Source of the DNA: Idiomarina sp. UBA6142
GTDB lineage: Bacteria > Pseudomonadota > Gammaproteobacteria > Enterobacterales > Alteromonadaceae
Reading direction: 5' to 3'
DNA length: 7,197 nucleotides
Assembly (NCBI GenBank): GCA_002423905.1
Contig: DIVC01000068.1
Location: 1-7,197, forward strand
Positions 1 through 6,802 of this stretch are shown one piece after another; position 1 is the first letter of the stretch, and each line of letters starts with the position of its first letter. The translations under genes and the position numbers were made by a program. The notes below the pieces were generated by a model. That model searched no databases, had not been told where the DNA came from, and was given only the letters and a program-made list of their open reading frames with translations.

Positions 1-588
1 TGGCGTATCAACGATGTTGATGGTTTATTGCTGATTCATCATACCGGCACATTGCATGGCATGAATGCCTACCTCGGCTTTTTACCGCAGCGCAATGTCG
101 GCTTTTTAGTGTTATTGAATAAATCCAATGGTGATGCCCGTACCGCATTGATTCAAACCCTGATTAAAAGTTACACCAGCACTGAGCAACAGGATTGGCT
201 CGCGTTGACTAAGGCTTGGCGGGCACAGCAGAATACCCGACGAGCCGAACGCTTCACTGAGCCCACCACGCAGCCGGTTGATGCGGCCTTAATAGCGCCA
301 TTATTGGGCGATTATCGCGACCCTTGGTTTGGTGATATTAGTATTGAACAGCAGCAACAAACATTGCGTTTGCGCTCGCATCGGTCGGCTCGTATTGCCG
401 GTGAGTTATTCCATGTTAGCGGCACCACCTACGTGGTGCGCTGGGACGACCGAACTCATGAGGCTGATGCCTATGTGCGCTTTACCACCAGCATGAATGG
501 CGCTATTGAGGGCATGTTAATTGAAAAAATAGATCCGGCGGCTGATTTCAGCTTTAACTTTGAAGATTTACGCTTGCGGAAACTTTAA
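1..588 (+). CDS. Serine hydrolase (class C beta-lactamase-like), C-terminal part with DUF3471-like domain; 5' end outside window
   Basis: The frame is open from base 1 to the TAA at 586-588, so only the last 195 codons or so are present; the true start and the SxxK and YxN motifs lie upstream of the window. Near the visible N-terminus the sequence HHTGTLHGMNAYLGFLPQ carries the His-Thr-Gly triad (bases 40-48) that replaces KTG in the S12 / class C beta-lactamase-like family. It is followed by the usual 'vgfLVLLNKSNGD' strand and helix. The last 100 residues or so (LLGDYRDPWFGDISI onward) form a beta-rich tail of the kind annotated as DUF3471 in such hydrolases. Members cleave amide or ester bonds, including D-Ala-D-Ala and D-amino-acid peptides, and many are periplasmic; the substrate here is unknown. 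The stop codon directly abuts the alr start, suggesting co-transcription and a link to D-alanine metabolism (inference). The family call is firm; the exact reaction is open. Confidence 0.87.
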   Translation, partial: WRINDVDGLLLIHHTGTLHGMNAYLGFLPQRNVGFLVLLNKSNGDARTALIQTLIKSYTSTEQQDWLALTKAWRAQQNTRRAERFTEPTTQPVDAALIAPLLGDYRDPWFGDISIEQQQQTLRLRSHRSARIAGELFHVSGTTYVVRWDDRTHEADAYVRFTTSMNGAIEGMLIEKIDPAADFSFNFEDLRLRKL

Positions 589-1692
589 ATGGCGAAACCA
601 GCACTGCATTATCGTCCCACCCGTGCGGAAATAGATTTAAAAGCGCTGCGCCATAACGCCCAGTTAGCGCGTAAACTGGCAGTCGGTCAGTCGTTGCTCG
701 GGGTCATTAAAGCCAACGGTTATGGTCATGGTAGTGCTGCTGTTGCTGCGGCAATTGAGCCCTATGTCGATGCGGTGGCGGTGGCCTTTTTAGATGAGGC
801 CTTGCAGCTGCGCGACAACGGCGTGCGCGTACCCATTGTGTTGTTGGAGGGGTGTTTTAGTGCGGCCGAGCTGCCATTGTGTGAAGCCTACAACTTACAA
901 CCGGTGCTGCATCAGCAGCGTCAGCTCGAGCAATTATTGGCGACACCCCTATCAACGCCGCTGAAGGTCTGGGTAAAAGTCGACTCCGGTATGCATCGGC
1001 TGGGCTTTGCCAGTCACGAAATCGCCATGGTTAGCCAACGTTTGACCGCTGCGCAACACGTCGGTGAGGTGACCCTGATGACCCATTTTGCCAATGCTGA
1101 GCAGGCCGAACACCCGTTAAATGATCGGCAGCTGGCGGCATTTGAGCCATTGATTGGGTTTGCTACTCGACTCAGTTTAGCCAACAGTGCAGCTTTGCTG
1201 CAACCTTTCGGTAGTTTACAGCACCCGGATATACGCCGCTGGTGTCGGGCGGGTATCATGCTCTATGGCATTGACCCAGGCTTACCGCGCCTCATTGCGC
1301 CGTTACAGCCAGTGATGCGGTTGCTGGCCCCAGTCATTGGTTTACGTGAGGTGAAACGGGGTGATACGGTTGGTTACGGTTCGCGCTGGTGCGCCAGCCG
1401 TGATAGTGTCATCGCTACCGTAGCGATTGGCTACGCCGACGGTTATCCGCGCCATGCTCCTGCGGGAACACCAGTGCTGGCAGCCGGCCAACGCTTGCCG
1501 TTAGTGGGAACGGTATCGATGGACATGATCACCATTGATGCAACAGATTGTCCGCAATTGCGCCTTGATGATGAGGTCGAATTGTGGGGGCCAAATTTAC
1601 CGGTCAATGAAGTGGCGCAGCAGGTTGGCACCATAGGTTATGAATTAGTAACTCGCGTGGGTGCTCGAGTACCGAGGATCTATCACGATTAA
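589..1692 (+). CDS. alr: Alanine racemase (PLP-dependent)
   Basis: A cytoplasmic PLP enzyme interconverting L- and D-alanine, which supplies D-Ala for cell-wall synthesis or turns D-Ala into usable L-Ala. The 367-residue length is normal for the family. All landmarks are visible: the PLP-binding Lys41 in VIKANGYGHG, Lys130 (the position carbamylated in the Bacillus enzyme) in WVKVDSG, Arg137 in MHRLGF, Arg220 in RAGIMLYG, the catalytic Tyr263 in GDTVGYGSRW, and Met311-Asp312 in VGTVSMDM at the active-site entrance. The N-terminal TIM barrel spans roughly residues 10-240 and the C-terminal beta domain 245-367. The ATG follows the upstream TAA with no gap. A GGA at 578-580, 8 nt before the ATG and inside the upstream gene, can serve as ribosome binding site, which points to translational coupling. 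Placement beside peptidoglycan-peptide enzymes suggests a catabolic or recycling role. Whether the genome has a second, biosynthetic racemase cannot be seen here. Confidence 0.96.
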   Translation: MAKPALHYRPTRAEIDLKALRHNAQLARKLAVGQSLLGVIKANGYGHGSAAVAAAIEPYVDAVAVAFLDEALQLRDNGVRVPIVLLEGCFSAAELPLCEAYNLQPVLHQQRQLEQLLATPLSTPLKVWVKVDSGMHRLGFASHEIAMVSQRLTAAQHVGEVTLMTHFANAEQAEHPLNDRQLAAFEPLIGFATRLSLANSAALLQPFGSLQHPDIRRWCRAGIMLYGIDPGLPRLIAPLQPVMRLLAPVIGLREVKRGDTVGYGSRWCASRDSVIATVAIGYADGYPRHAPAGTPVLAAGQRLPLVGTVSMDMITIDATDCPQLRLDDEVELWGPNLPVNEVAQQVGTIGYELVTRVGARVPRIYHD

Positions 1693-1710
1693 GTTGTGGT
1701 TATTGAGATA

Positions 1711-1715
1711 AAGGA
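1711..1715 (+). promoter_or_regulatory. Ribosome binding site of the NlpC/P60 gene
   Basis: AAGGA lies 9 nt before the ATG at 1725, inside the 32-bp gap after alr. It is the clearest Shine-Dalgarno sequence in the + strand cluster and supports this start, which also gives a complete lipoprotein signal peptide. No terminator or convincing promoter is seen in this short gap, so the gene is probably transcribed with alr. Confidence 0.7.
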
Positions 1716-1724
1716 CCTTTAAAG

Positions 1725-3122
1725 ATGCGCGTTGTCGTTTATTTATTCCTGTTCAGCTTGCTTGGTTGTCAGCCCATGCCAGCTGCCGATGTCGTCACCG
1801 ATGCCGCGGAGCCAGTGCATCATGATGTACTCGGTGTCACTAGCGCACAGTTACAGGTCGATTACTGGTTATCGCAACGCCCGCAGCCCGATGTCGTGCT
1901 GCTCGGCAGCGATGATATTGCCGCCTTTAACCAGCAAACCTATGCGTTGCAAGCGGAAATGGTCCAATTATCAACACTGCCGGAGGCATGGTCTGCTGAG
2001 CAGCTGCAACAAGCTATCAACAGCATCAGTAGTACGCCAAAGTATCCGCGGTTTTATGCCACGGGCGAGCAAGCAACCGAGGCTCAGCTAGCTGACTATC
2101 GCGCCGCGGCTAATTTAGCTGGGGTGCAACAAGACAATCCAATCCGCTTTGGGTTGGCCGTGCAGCGCGCCGCCATGCGCACGTTTCCAACCAACGATAA
2201 GTTATACAGCGCGATCGATGATTTGGATATTGATAGGTTTCAAGAAACCGCAGTATTCCCTGGCTGGCCATTAGCCATAGTTCACACCAGCGCAGATGGC
2301 CAATGGTATCTAGCACAGTCGTATCATTATCTGGCTTGGATAGAAGCGCGATATGTCGCTATTGGTGACCGCCAGTCGGTTTTAGCGTACGCAGAACGAG
2401 AGCCTTTTTTACAAGCCACCGCCGCCAAGGTTTGGACCAACTACAACCCGCAGCAGCCAGCTAGCTCAGAAGTACAATTAGACATGAGTACGCGCCTGCC
2501 GTTAATGACTGCGCAAGAGGTAGGTCATGCGCTGTATGGTCAGAATCCCTATGCCAGTCATACGGTGTTACTACCGCAACGCGATAGTGCTGGGCAATTG
2601 CTGTTCACACCAGCCTTGATTGCGCGGCATCAAGCTACGCAGATCGGCTATTTGCCATTTACCGAAGCCAATATTCTCCGCCAAGCATTTAATTTTCTCG
2701 GCGAGCGTTATGGTTGGGGGCACGATTACAATGCGCGCGATTGTACCGGTTTCGTTTCCGAAGTGTATCGCACCATGGGTATTGAAATGCCACGTAATAG
2801 CGGTCAGCAGGGGCATGGTGAATTCGGCCGTAATATTCGTTTCGCTGCCGATACGCCAGTAGCAGATAAGCGAAAGTATTTAGCTGAATTACAGATCGGT
2901 GACTTACTGTATTTGCCCGGTCACGTGGTCATGTATATCGGCCACGTTGGTGATGAGCCGTATGTGATTCATGATGTGCATGGGTTGCGTTATCGTGATG
3001 CCGAAGGCAATGCCTATCAAGGTATTCTCAATGGCGTATCGGTCACGCCCTTGACCACCTTGTATGTGAATGAGCAGGACAGCTATCTCGACCGTATTTA
3101 CGCGATTAAATCGCTTCGTTAA
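1725..3122 (+). CDS. SH3-domain NlpC/P60 (C40) peptidase lipoprotein, probable gamma-D-glutamyl-diamino acid endopeptidase
   Basis: The 465-residue protein starts with a short signal peptide ending in the lipobox LLGC (Cys15, followed by Gln), so it is predicted to be an outer-membrane lipoprotein facing the periplasm. Residues of about 25-150 resemble the N-terminal stabilising domain of NlpC/P60 proteins. About 165-230 form a bacterial SH3 domain (DGQWYLAQ...YLAWIEARYV), followed by a second SH3-like stretch to about 310. The catalytic NlpC/P60 domain runs from about 315 to the end, with Cys340 in RDCTGFVSEVYR, His400 in LPGHVVMYIGH and His416 in YVIHDVHG as the Cys-His-His set. Enzymes with this architecture (YkfC type) cut the gamma-D-Glu-diamino acid bond in free stem peptides and release L-Ala-D-Glu. 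The next gene, 11 bp downstream, encodes the epimerase that uses exactly this dipeptide, which strengthens the assignment. The family is certain; the exact bond is inferred. Confidence 0.92.
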   Translation: MRVVVYLFLFSLLGCQPMPAADVVTDAAEPVHHDVLGVTSAQLQVDYWLSQRPQPDVVLLGSDDIAAFNQQTYALQAEMVQLSTLPEAWSAEQLQQAINSISSTPKYPRFYATGEQATEAQLADYRAAANLAGVQQDNPIRFGLAVQRAAMRTFPTNDKLYSAIDDLDIDRFQETAVFPGWPLAIVHTSADGQWYLAQSYHYLAWIEARYVAIGDRQSVLAYAEREPFLQATAAKVWTNYNPQQPASSEVQLDMSTRLPLMTAQEVGHALYGQNPYASHTVLLPQRDSAGQLLFTPALIARHQATQIGYLPFTEANILRQAFNFLGERYGWGHDYNARDCTGFVSEVYRTMGIEMPRNSGQQGHGEFGRNIRFAADTPVADKRKYLAELQIGDLLYLPGHVVMYIGHVGDEPYVIHDVHGLRYRDAEGNAYQGILNGVSVTPLTTLYVNEQDSYLDRIYAIKSLR

Positions 3123-3133
3123 CGCAGGTTGCT

Positions 3134-4231
3134 ATGAATATCACCAAGATTGAATTACGCCGCTTACAGGTACCACTGATCACCCCATTTAAGACTGCGC
3201 TGCGCAGCGTCGACGCCGTGCATGACATTATTGTGCTCATTCATACCGATAGCGGGCATATTGGTTACGGCGGTGCAGCAGCGACGGTAGTGATCACCGG
3301 TGACAGCCATGGGGCGATTATTGCGGCGATTGAGTCGGTGATAGCGCCACGGCTGATCGGTCAATCGATATACGCTTTCAATCAGTTGTTGCAGCGGGTG
3401 CAGAACAGCATGGTCCACAATACCAGTGCCAAAGCCGCGGTCGAAATCGCTTTATATGATCTTTGGGCGCAGGCTCACCAGCAACCGTTGTACCGGATAC
3501 TTGGTGGTGGCGCGCACAGCGGTCAACTAGAGACCGATGTGACTATTAGTGTCGATAGTATTGATAAAATGCTCGCTGATAGTGAGCATGCCTTAGCGCG
3601 CGGTTACCGCACCTTAAAAATAAAAATAGGCACTGATCTGCAAGACGATATTGCGCGGGTCACAGCAATTGCTGACCAGGTGGCTGGGCGCGCCAGTTTA
3701 CGTTTGGATGTCAATCAAGGCTGGACCGCCAAGCAAACTGTTTTTGCCTTACAGCAGCTGGAACGCGCTGGTGTGCAACTGGAGTTGGTTGAGCAACCGG
3801 TGCCTGCGCATGATATTGCCGGTATGAAATTTATTACTGAGCGGGTGCTCACGCCGGTGATGGCTGACGAAAGTGCATTTGGTCCACGTGAGGTATTAAG
3901 CCTACTGCAACAAGGTGCTGCCGACATCATCAATATCAAGTTAATGAAAACCGGTGGGTTGTCAAAAGCGTTGTGGATTGCTGATTTGTGTGAACTCTAC
4001 GGGGTCGAATGCATGATCGGTTGTATGCTAGAAAGCAGTGTTAGTGTCGCTGCTGCTGCACACTTGGCGGCGGCGAAGAGTTCGGTGATTAAAAAAATAG
4101 ACCTAGATAGCCCAAGTTTAGCGAGTAGCCAGCCGGTTGTTGGCGGCAGCCTGTTTGAAGCTGCCCGCATTGAACTGAACCAAACGCCCGGCTTGGGTAT
4201 CAGCGCTATTCCATCACTGCAAGCGCTATAA
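3134..4231 (+). CDS. L-Ala-D/L-Glu (dipeptide) epimerase, enolase superfamily
   Basis: Converts L-Ala-D-Glu from murein peptides into L-Ala-L-Glu in the cytoplasm, so that ordinary dipeptidases can finish degradation. The 365-residue length fits the muconate-lactonising-enzyme subgroup. The acid-base lysines are Lys162 and Lys164 in TLKIKIG on one side and Lys269 in INIKLMKTGG on the other. The Mg ligands are Asp192 (LRLDVNQGW), Glu220 (ELVEQP) and Asp245 (VMADES). The DLD motif (Asp323 and Asp325, in IDLDSP), which in dipeptide epimerases binds the substrate alpha-amino group, is present, and so is Arg24 near the N-terminal cap loop. Residue spacing closely follows the Bacillus YkfB type as I remember it. 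The ATG is preceded by CAGG at 3125-3128, 5 nt away. The gene lies 11 bp after the NlpC/P60 gene and is most likely in its operon. E. coli calls its orthologue ycjG and Bacillus calls it ykfB; I leave the symbol empty because the closest lineage is unknown. Confidence 0.94.
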   Translation: MNITKIELRRLQVPLITPFKTALRSVDAVHDIIVLIHTDSGHIGYGGAAATVVITGDSHGAIIAAIESVIAPRLIGQSIYAFNQLLQRVQNSMVHNTSAKAAVEIALYDLWAQAHQQPLYRILGGGAHSGQLETDVTISVDSIDKMLADSEHALARGYRTLKIKIGTDLQDDIARVTAIADQVAGRASLRLDVNQGWTAKQTVFALQQLERAGVQLELVEQPVPAHDIAGMKFITERVLTPVMADESAFGPREVLSLLQQGAADIINIKLMKTGGLSKALWIADLCELYGVECMIGCMLESSVSVAAAAHLAAAKSSVIKKIDLDSPSLASSQPVVGGSLFEAARIELNQTPGLGISAIPSLQAL

Positions 4232-4243
4232 CTTAGCGCTTGC
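4219..4243. terminator. Perfect hairpin across the two convergent stop codons, possible bidirectional transcription end
   Basis: GCAAGCGCTA (4219-4228) and TAGCGCTTGC (4234-4243) are perfect inverted repeats, giving a 10-bp stem with a 5-nt loop (TAACT). The epimerase TAA (4229-4231) starts in the loop, and the amidase stop (4233-4235 on the - strand) overlaps the loop and inner stem. The structure is symmetrical and would form in both transcripts. No T-run follows on either strand, so it is not a textbook rho-independent terminator. It may end or stabilise both mRNAs, or only reflect coding constraints. Confidence 0.5.
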
Positions 4244-6710
4244 TCGGTTGATGCAATAACGTTTCATAGATGGCACCAATAATACTGCCGTAATTGCCGG
4301 TCTCTAGGGTTTTGCCAAGGAATTCATAACCATTTTCAGGTATATCAATAATCGGGCTATGGCGGGCATTGGTGAGCAGAATAATACCGAGGTCAAGGGC
4401 TGGGTCGATCACCGTCGCGGTTCCGGTCCAACCGGTGTGACCGTATGCACTGGCGCTTGCATAGGGGCCAAAATGCCAACGCAATTGACCGTCAGCAGCT
4501 CGCCGCCAGGCTAAACCAAAACTGTGGTCACGCTCATGCGGTTTGCTGAAGGTTTCGACGATACTGCGGTCAAACAGATGCACATCGGCGTAGCCACCAC
4601 CATTTAACAGGCTTTGTACGAGCACTGCCAGATCGGCTGCGGTGGTAAATAAACCGGCATGCCCGGCAACGCCCTGAAAAGCATGAAAGGCTTTTTCATC
4701 ATGCACCTCACCTTGTAGGGTATAGTCACGCATGTTGGGGAAAGTCACCCGTCCACCACGACTATTGCCGGCCAGTTCAGTAGCCGCTATGTGTTCTGCT
4801 TTACGGCCTTTCTGTAACGGGTTAAACAAGCTATTACGCAGCCCTAACGGAGCATAAATTTGCTGCTCGACATAGTGGTCGAGGGGCATGCCACTAATGC
4901 GCTCAACCAGTATACCGAGCAACATAAAATTGGTATCACTGTAATGCGCGCGCATACCGTTACCGGTACCGAAAGGAACTTTACTGAGCAACAGCTGCTC
5001 GGTGCGCTGTTTTTGTTGTGAGAACAGCGCACGACCGAAACCATTGTCAGGATCGTGAAAGCGCACTTGTGCGTCATAGCCCGATTGATGCTGCAATAAG
5101 TCGCGCACTAAGCGCGCTTCACGGCCCTCTCCGCGATATTCAGGGAGATAATGAAAAAGCGGTTGATTGAGATCGAGCAAACCGCGATCAACTAACTGCA
5201 TGATCGCCAAGCCGGTGGCAAACGCTTTGGTATTGGAGGCCACATCAAACAGCGTATCAACTGCCATCGGTTGTGGTTTGCCGAGTGCTTCACCCTGTTG
5301 GTCATAGCGCTGAGCAAAGCCATAGGCGGTGTGCTTGATGATCGCGCCGTCTTTGATAACTAGCAGCACCGCACCTGGAAAGCCGTTGTCGATATCAGCA
5401 TTAATAAGCGCATCAACATGCTCGAAAGCGCTGGTATAAGCGGCGGTCCGATCAACTAATTGTGGATAAGGAATAGTCACCTGCAGTTCTGCATCAGCCG
5501 GCTCAATGGCTGCCACATGCAGCGTGTTGATGCCGTTTTGGGTGCGTCGATGCAGGCTATAATGATAGTCTTCACCGGCTTTTAGAGGCGTTGCCAGTGA
5601 CAGCTCTTGGCCATTGACTAAAATACTGACCTTGGCATCTTGATTGCTCTTTAGGTGAATAGTCCCCCGCCCTTGATAGGCTTTAAACGGTAAGCGGTCA
5701 TTGACCAGCGCCCGATTCGATCGCTCGTTTGCGGATTCCGGAAAAATGCGATCAATCTGGCCTTGTGGTTGAGGCGCTTCCTTGGCGCTAACTGCAATCA
5801 CCTCTAGCTCCCGCTCATAGCGTTGCCATAACGGTTTTAGCTGCTCTGGGAAATAGCGTTCTAACAGGGCAAATACTGCCGCAGCGGTGTAACTATTGGG
5901 GCGGCCATCGACTTGCCAGGGTAAAAAATGCATTTGAAATGCGTTCAAGGTCGCTTCCGTCAGCGGGTCATAACGACCACTTTCGGTGATGCCATAACCA
6001 TAGGAACGCAGGGCAGCCTGAAGTAAGCCAAGACTTGGCTGTTGCTGATTAAACAACCGCCAGTAATGACTCAAGCGCTGTTGTTCGTACCAAGCGCCAA
6101 TGCCATGTTGGTGTAGTTGATACCAAGGAAAGCGCGGACCGGGGTCACTTTTACGCTGCGGGGCGATATCGGCATGACCAATCACGGCAGTTGGGTGAAT
6201 ATCAGGATTACGAGCAAGAATATCTTGTGCGAGCGCGATCAGTAATTCAATTTGTTGTGGGTCATAATCAGGAAAGCTACAGAGCCGATGGGCGGCATGC
6301 TCACTGCGCGTAGACGTAATACTGTGGTCCCATTCGCACTGTGGAACATTGACAATTTCGATACCAATAGAGGTGTCGTTCAATTGCTGACGACCCTGCC
6401 AGTAACTACCACCAGCGTGCCAAGCACGATCATGCTCAGCCACCAACTGAATGACTTTGAGCTGCTGATTGGGGTAACTGGGGTCAAGTCGCTGCGGTAT
6501 TAGGTAGTGTGAACTAAGCCCTGGGGATGGTACTAAGGCTTGCACGCTGTCAGCATAGTCAATTGCAGTGTAATGCAACACCAAGCTCTTAATTCGGCGG
6601 TCGTAATTCTCGGATGGCAGCTGTTGATAACTCGACGTGGCACAGGCACTCAACCAAAGGCTACTAGCGAACAGTAAGCTAACATGTCGTATGTGGCGGG
6701 CAATGCTCAT
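4233..6710 (-). CDS. Fusion lipoprotein: AmiD-like N-acetylmuramoyl-L-alanine amidase + peptidoglycan-binding domain + PBP4B (YfeW)-like serine hydrolase
   Basis: This 825-residue protein (counted from the ATG) begins with a lipoprotein signal ending in the lipobox LSAC; Cys23 is followed by Ala, which suggests the outer membrane. Residues of about 40-200 form an Amidase_2 domain with zinc ligands His46 (SLVLHYTA), His179 and Asp189 (GHADIAPQRKSDPG) and catalytic Glu118 (IGIEIVN), as in E. coli AmiD, which cuts the MurNAc-L-Ala bond. A helical PG_binding_1-like module follows at about 212-290 (LLQAALRSYGYGI...). A beta-rich linker covers about 318-420. The C-terminal part, about 425-800, is a class-C-type serine hydrolase with SNTK (Ser492, Lys495), YSD (Tyr590) and HTG (His758). 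Stretches such as YLPEYRGEGREAR, FNPLQKG and LQGEVHDEKAF resemble PBP4B/YfeW. A GTG at 6711-6713 is an in-frame alternative start one codon upstream; GGA at 6719-6721 sits 8 nt from the ATG, so I prefer 6710. In E. coli these activities are separate genes, with yfeW beside murQP. Confidence 0.92.
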   Translation of the reverse strand: MSIARHIRHVSLLFASSLWLSACATSSYQQLPSENYDRRIKSLVLHYTAIDYADSVQALVPSPGLSSHYLIPQRLDPSYPNQQLKVIQLVAEHDRAWHAGGSYWQGRQQLNDTSIGIEIVNVPQCEWDHSITSTRSEHAAHRLCSFPDYDPQQIELLIALAQDILARNPDIHPTAVIGHADIAPQRKSDPGPRFPWYQLHQHGIGAWYEQQRLSHYWRLFNQQQPSLGLLQAALRSYGYGITESGRYDPLTEATLNAFQMHFLPWQVDGRPNSYTAAAVFALLERYFPEQLKPLWQRYERELEVIAVSAKEAPQPQGQIDRIFPESANERSNRALVNDRLPFKAYQGRGTIHLKSNQDAKVSILVNGQELSLATPLKAGEDYHYSLHRRTQNGINTLHVAAIEPADAELQVTIPYPQLVDRTAAYTSAFEHVDALINADIDNGFPGAVLLVIKDGAIIKHTAYGFAQRYDQQGEALGKPQPMAVDTLFDVASNTKAFATGLAIMQLVDRGLLDLNQPLFHYLPEYRGEGREARLVRDLLQHQSGYDAQVRFHDPDNGFGRALFSQQKQRTEQLLLSKVPFGTGNGMRAHYSDTNFMLLGILVERISGMPLDHYVEQQIYAPLGLRNSLFNPLQKGRKAEHIAATELAGNSRGGRVTFPNMRDYTLQGEVHDEKAFHAFQGVAGHAGLFTTAADLAVLVQSLLNGGGYADVHLFDRSIVETFSKPHERDHSFGLAWRRAADGQLRWHFGPYASASAYGHTGWTGTATVIDPALDLGIILLTNARHSPIIDIPENGYEFLGKTLETGNYGSIIGAIYETLLHQPSKR

Positions 6711-6718
6711 CACGTTGT

Positions 6719-6721
6719 TCC
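6719..6721 (-). promoter_or_regulatory. Weak ribosome binding site of the amidase-PBP4B fusion gene
   Basis: On the - strand, CGGA ends 8 nt before the ATG at 6710 and 5 nt before the alternative GTG at 6713. The spacing favours the ATG. Only 38 bp separate this start from the stem-and-tail of the upstream terminator, and I see no convincing -35/-10 pair there, so a promoter may overlap the terminator or the gene may depend on readthrough. Confidence 0.4.
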
Positions 6722-6748
6722 GTTATTGGTGTAATTAAGCGTTGTGCG

Positions 6749-6780
6749 GAAACAAATGCGGCCAGCCGAGGCTGACCGCA
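6749..6780 (-). terminator. Rho-independent terminator of the TonB-dependent receptor gene
   Basis: Read on the - strand, TGCGGTCAGC - CTCG - GCTGGCCGCA forms a 10-bp GC-rich stem with one G-U pair and a 4-nt loop, followed directly by TTTGTTTC. It starts 22 bp after the receptor stop codon. On the + strand the same site has a C-A mismatch and no T-run, so it works for the - strand only. Confidence 0.8.
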
Positions 6781-6802
6781 TTGCTTACCAAAACAACGTT
6801 GC

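Noticed and set aside
1014..1259. Antisense frame inside alr
   Set aside because: Low-complexity Cys/Ser/Ala-rich product opposite conserved alr motifs, with no ribosome binding site; a shadow of the coding strand. The same applies to other short frames opposite the nlpC, epimerase and amidase genes.
1709..1721. Inverted repeat TAAAGG-A-CCTTTA over the ribosome binding site of the NlpC/P60 gene
   Set aside because: The 1-nt spacer cannot form a hairpin loop and the arms are only 6 bp; AAGGA is explained by ribosome binding. Operator function has no support.
1732..2091. Overlapping + strand frame of 119 codons inside the NlpC/P60 gene
   Set aside because: It is out of frame with a gene whose lipobox and domains are clear, and its own product has no recognisable motif.
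6711..6713. GTG one codon upstream of the amidase fusion ATG as the real start
   Set aside because: The GGA ribosome binding site is only 5 nt from GTG but 8 nt from ATG; ATG is the better choice, though the difference is one residue.
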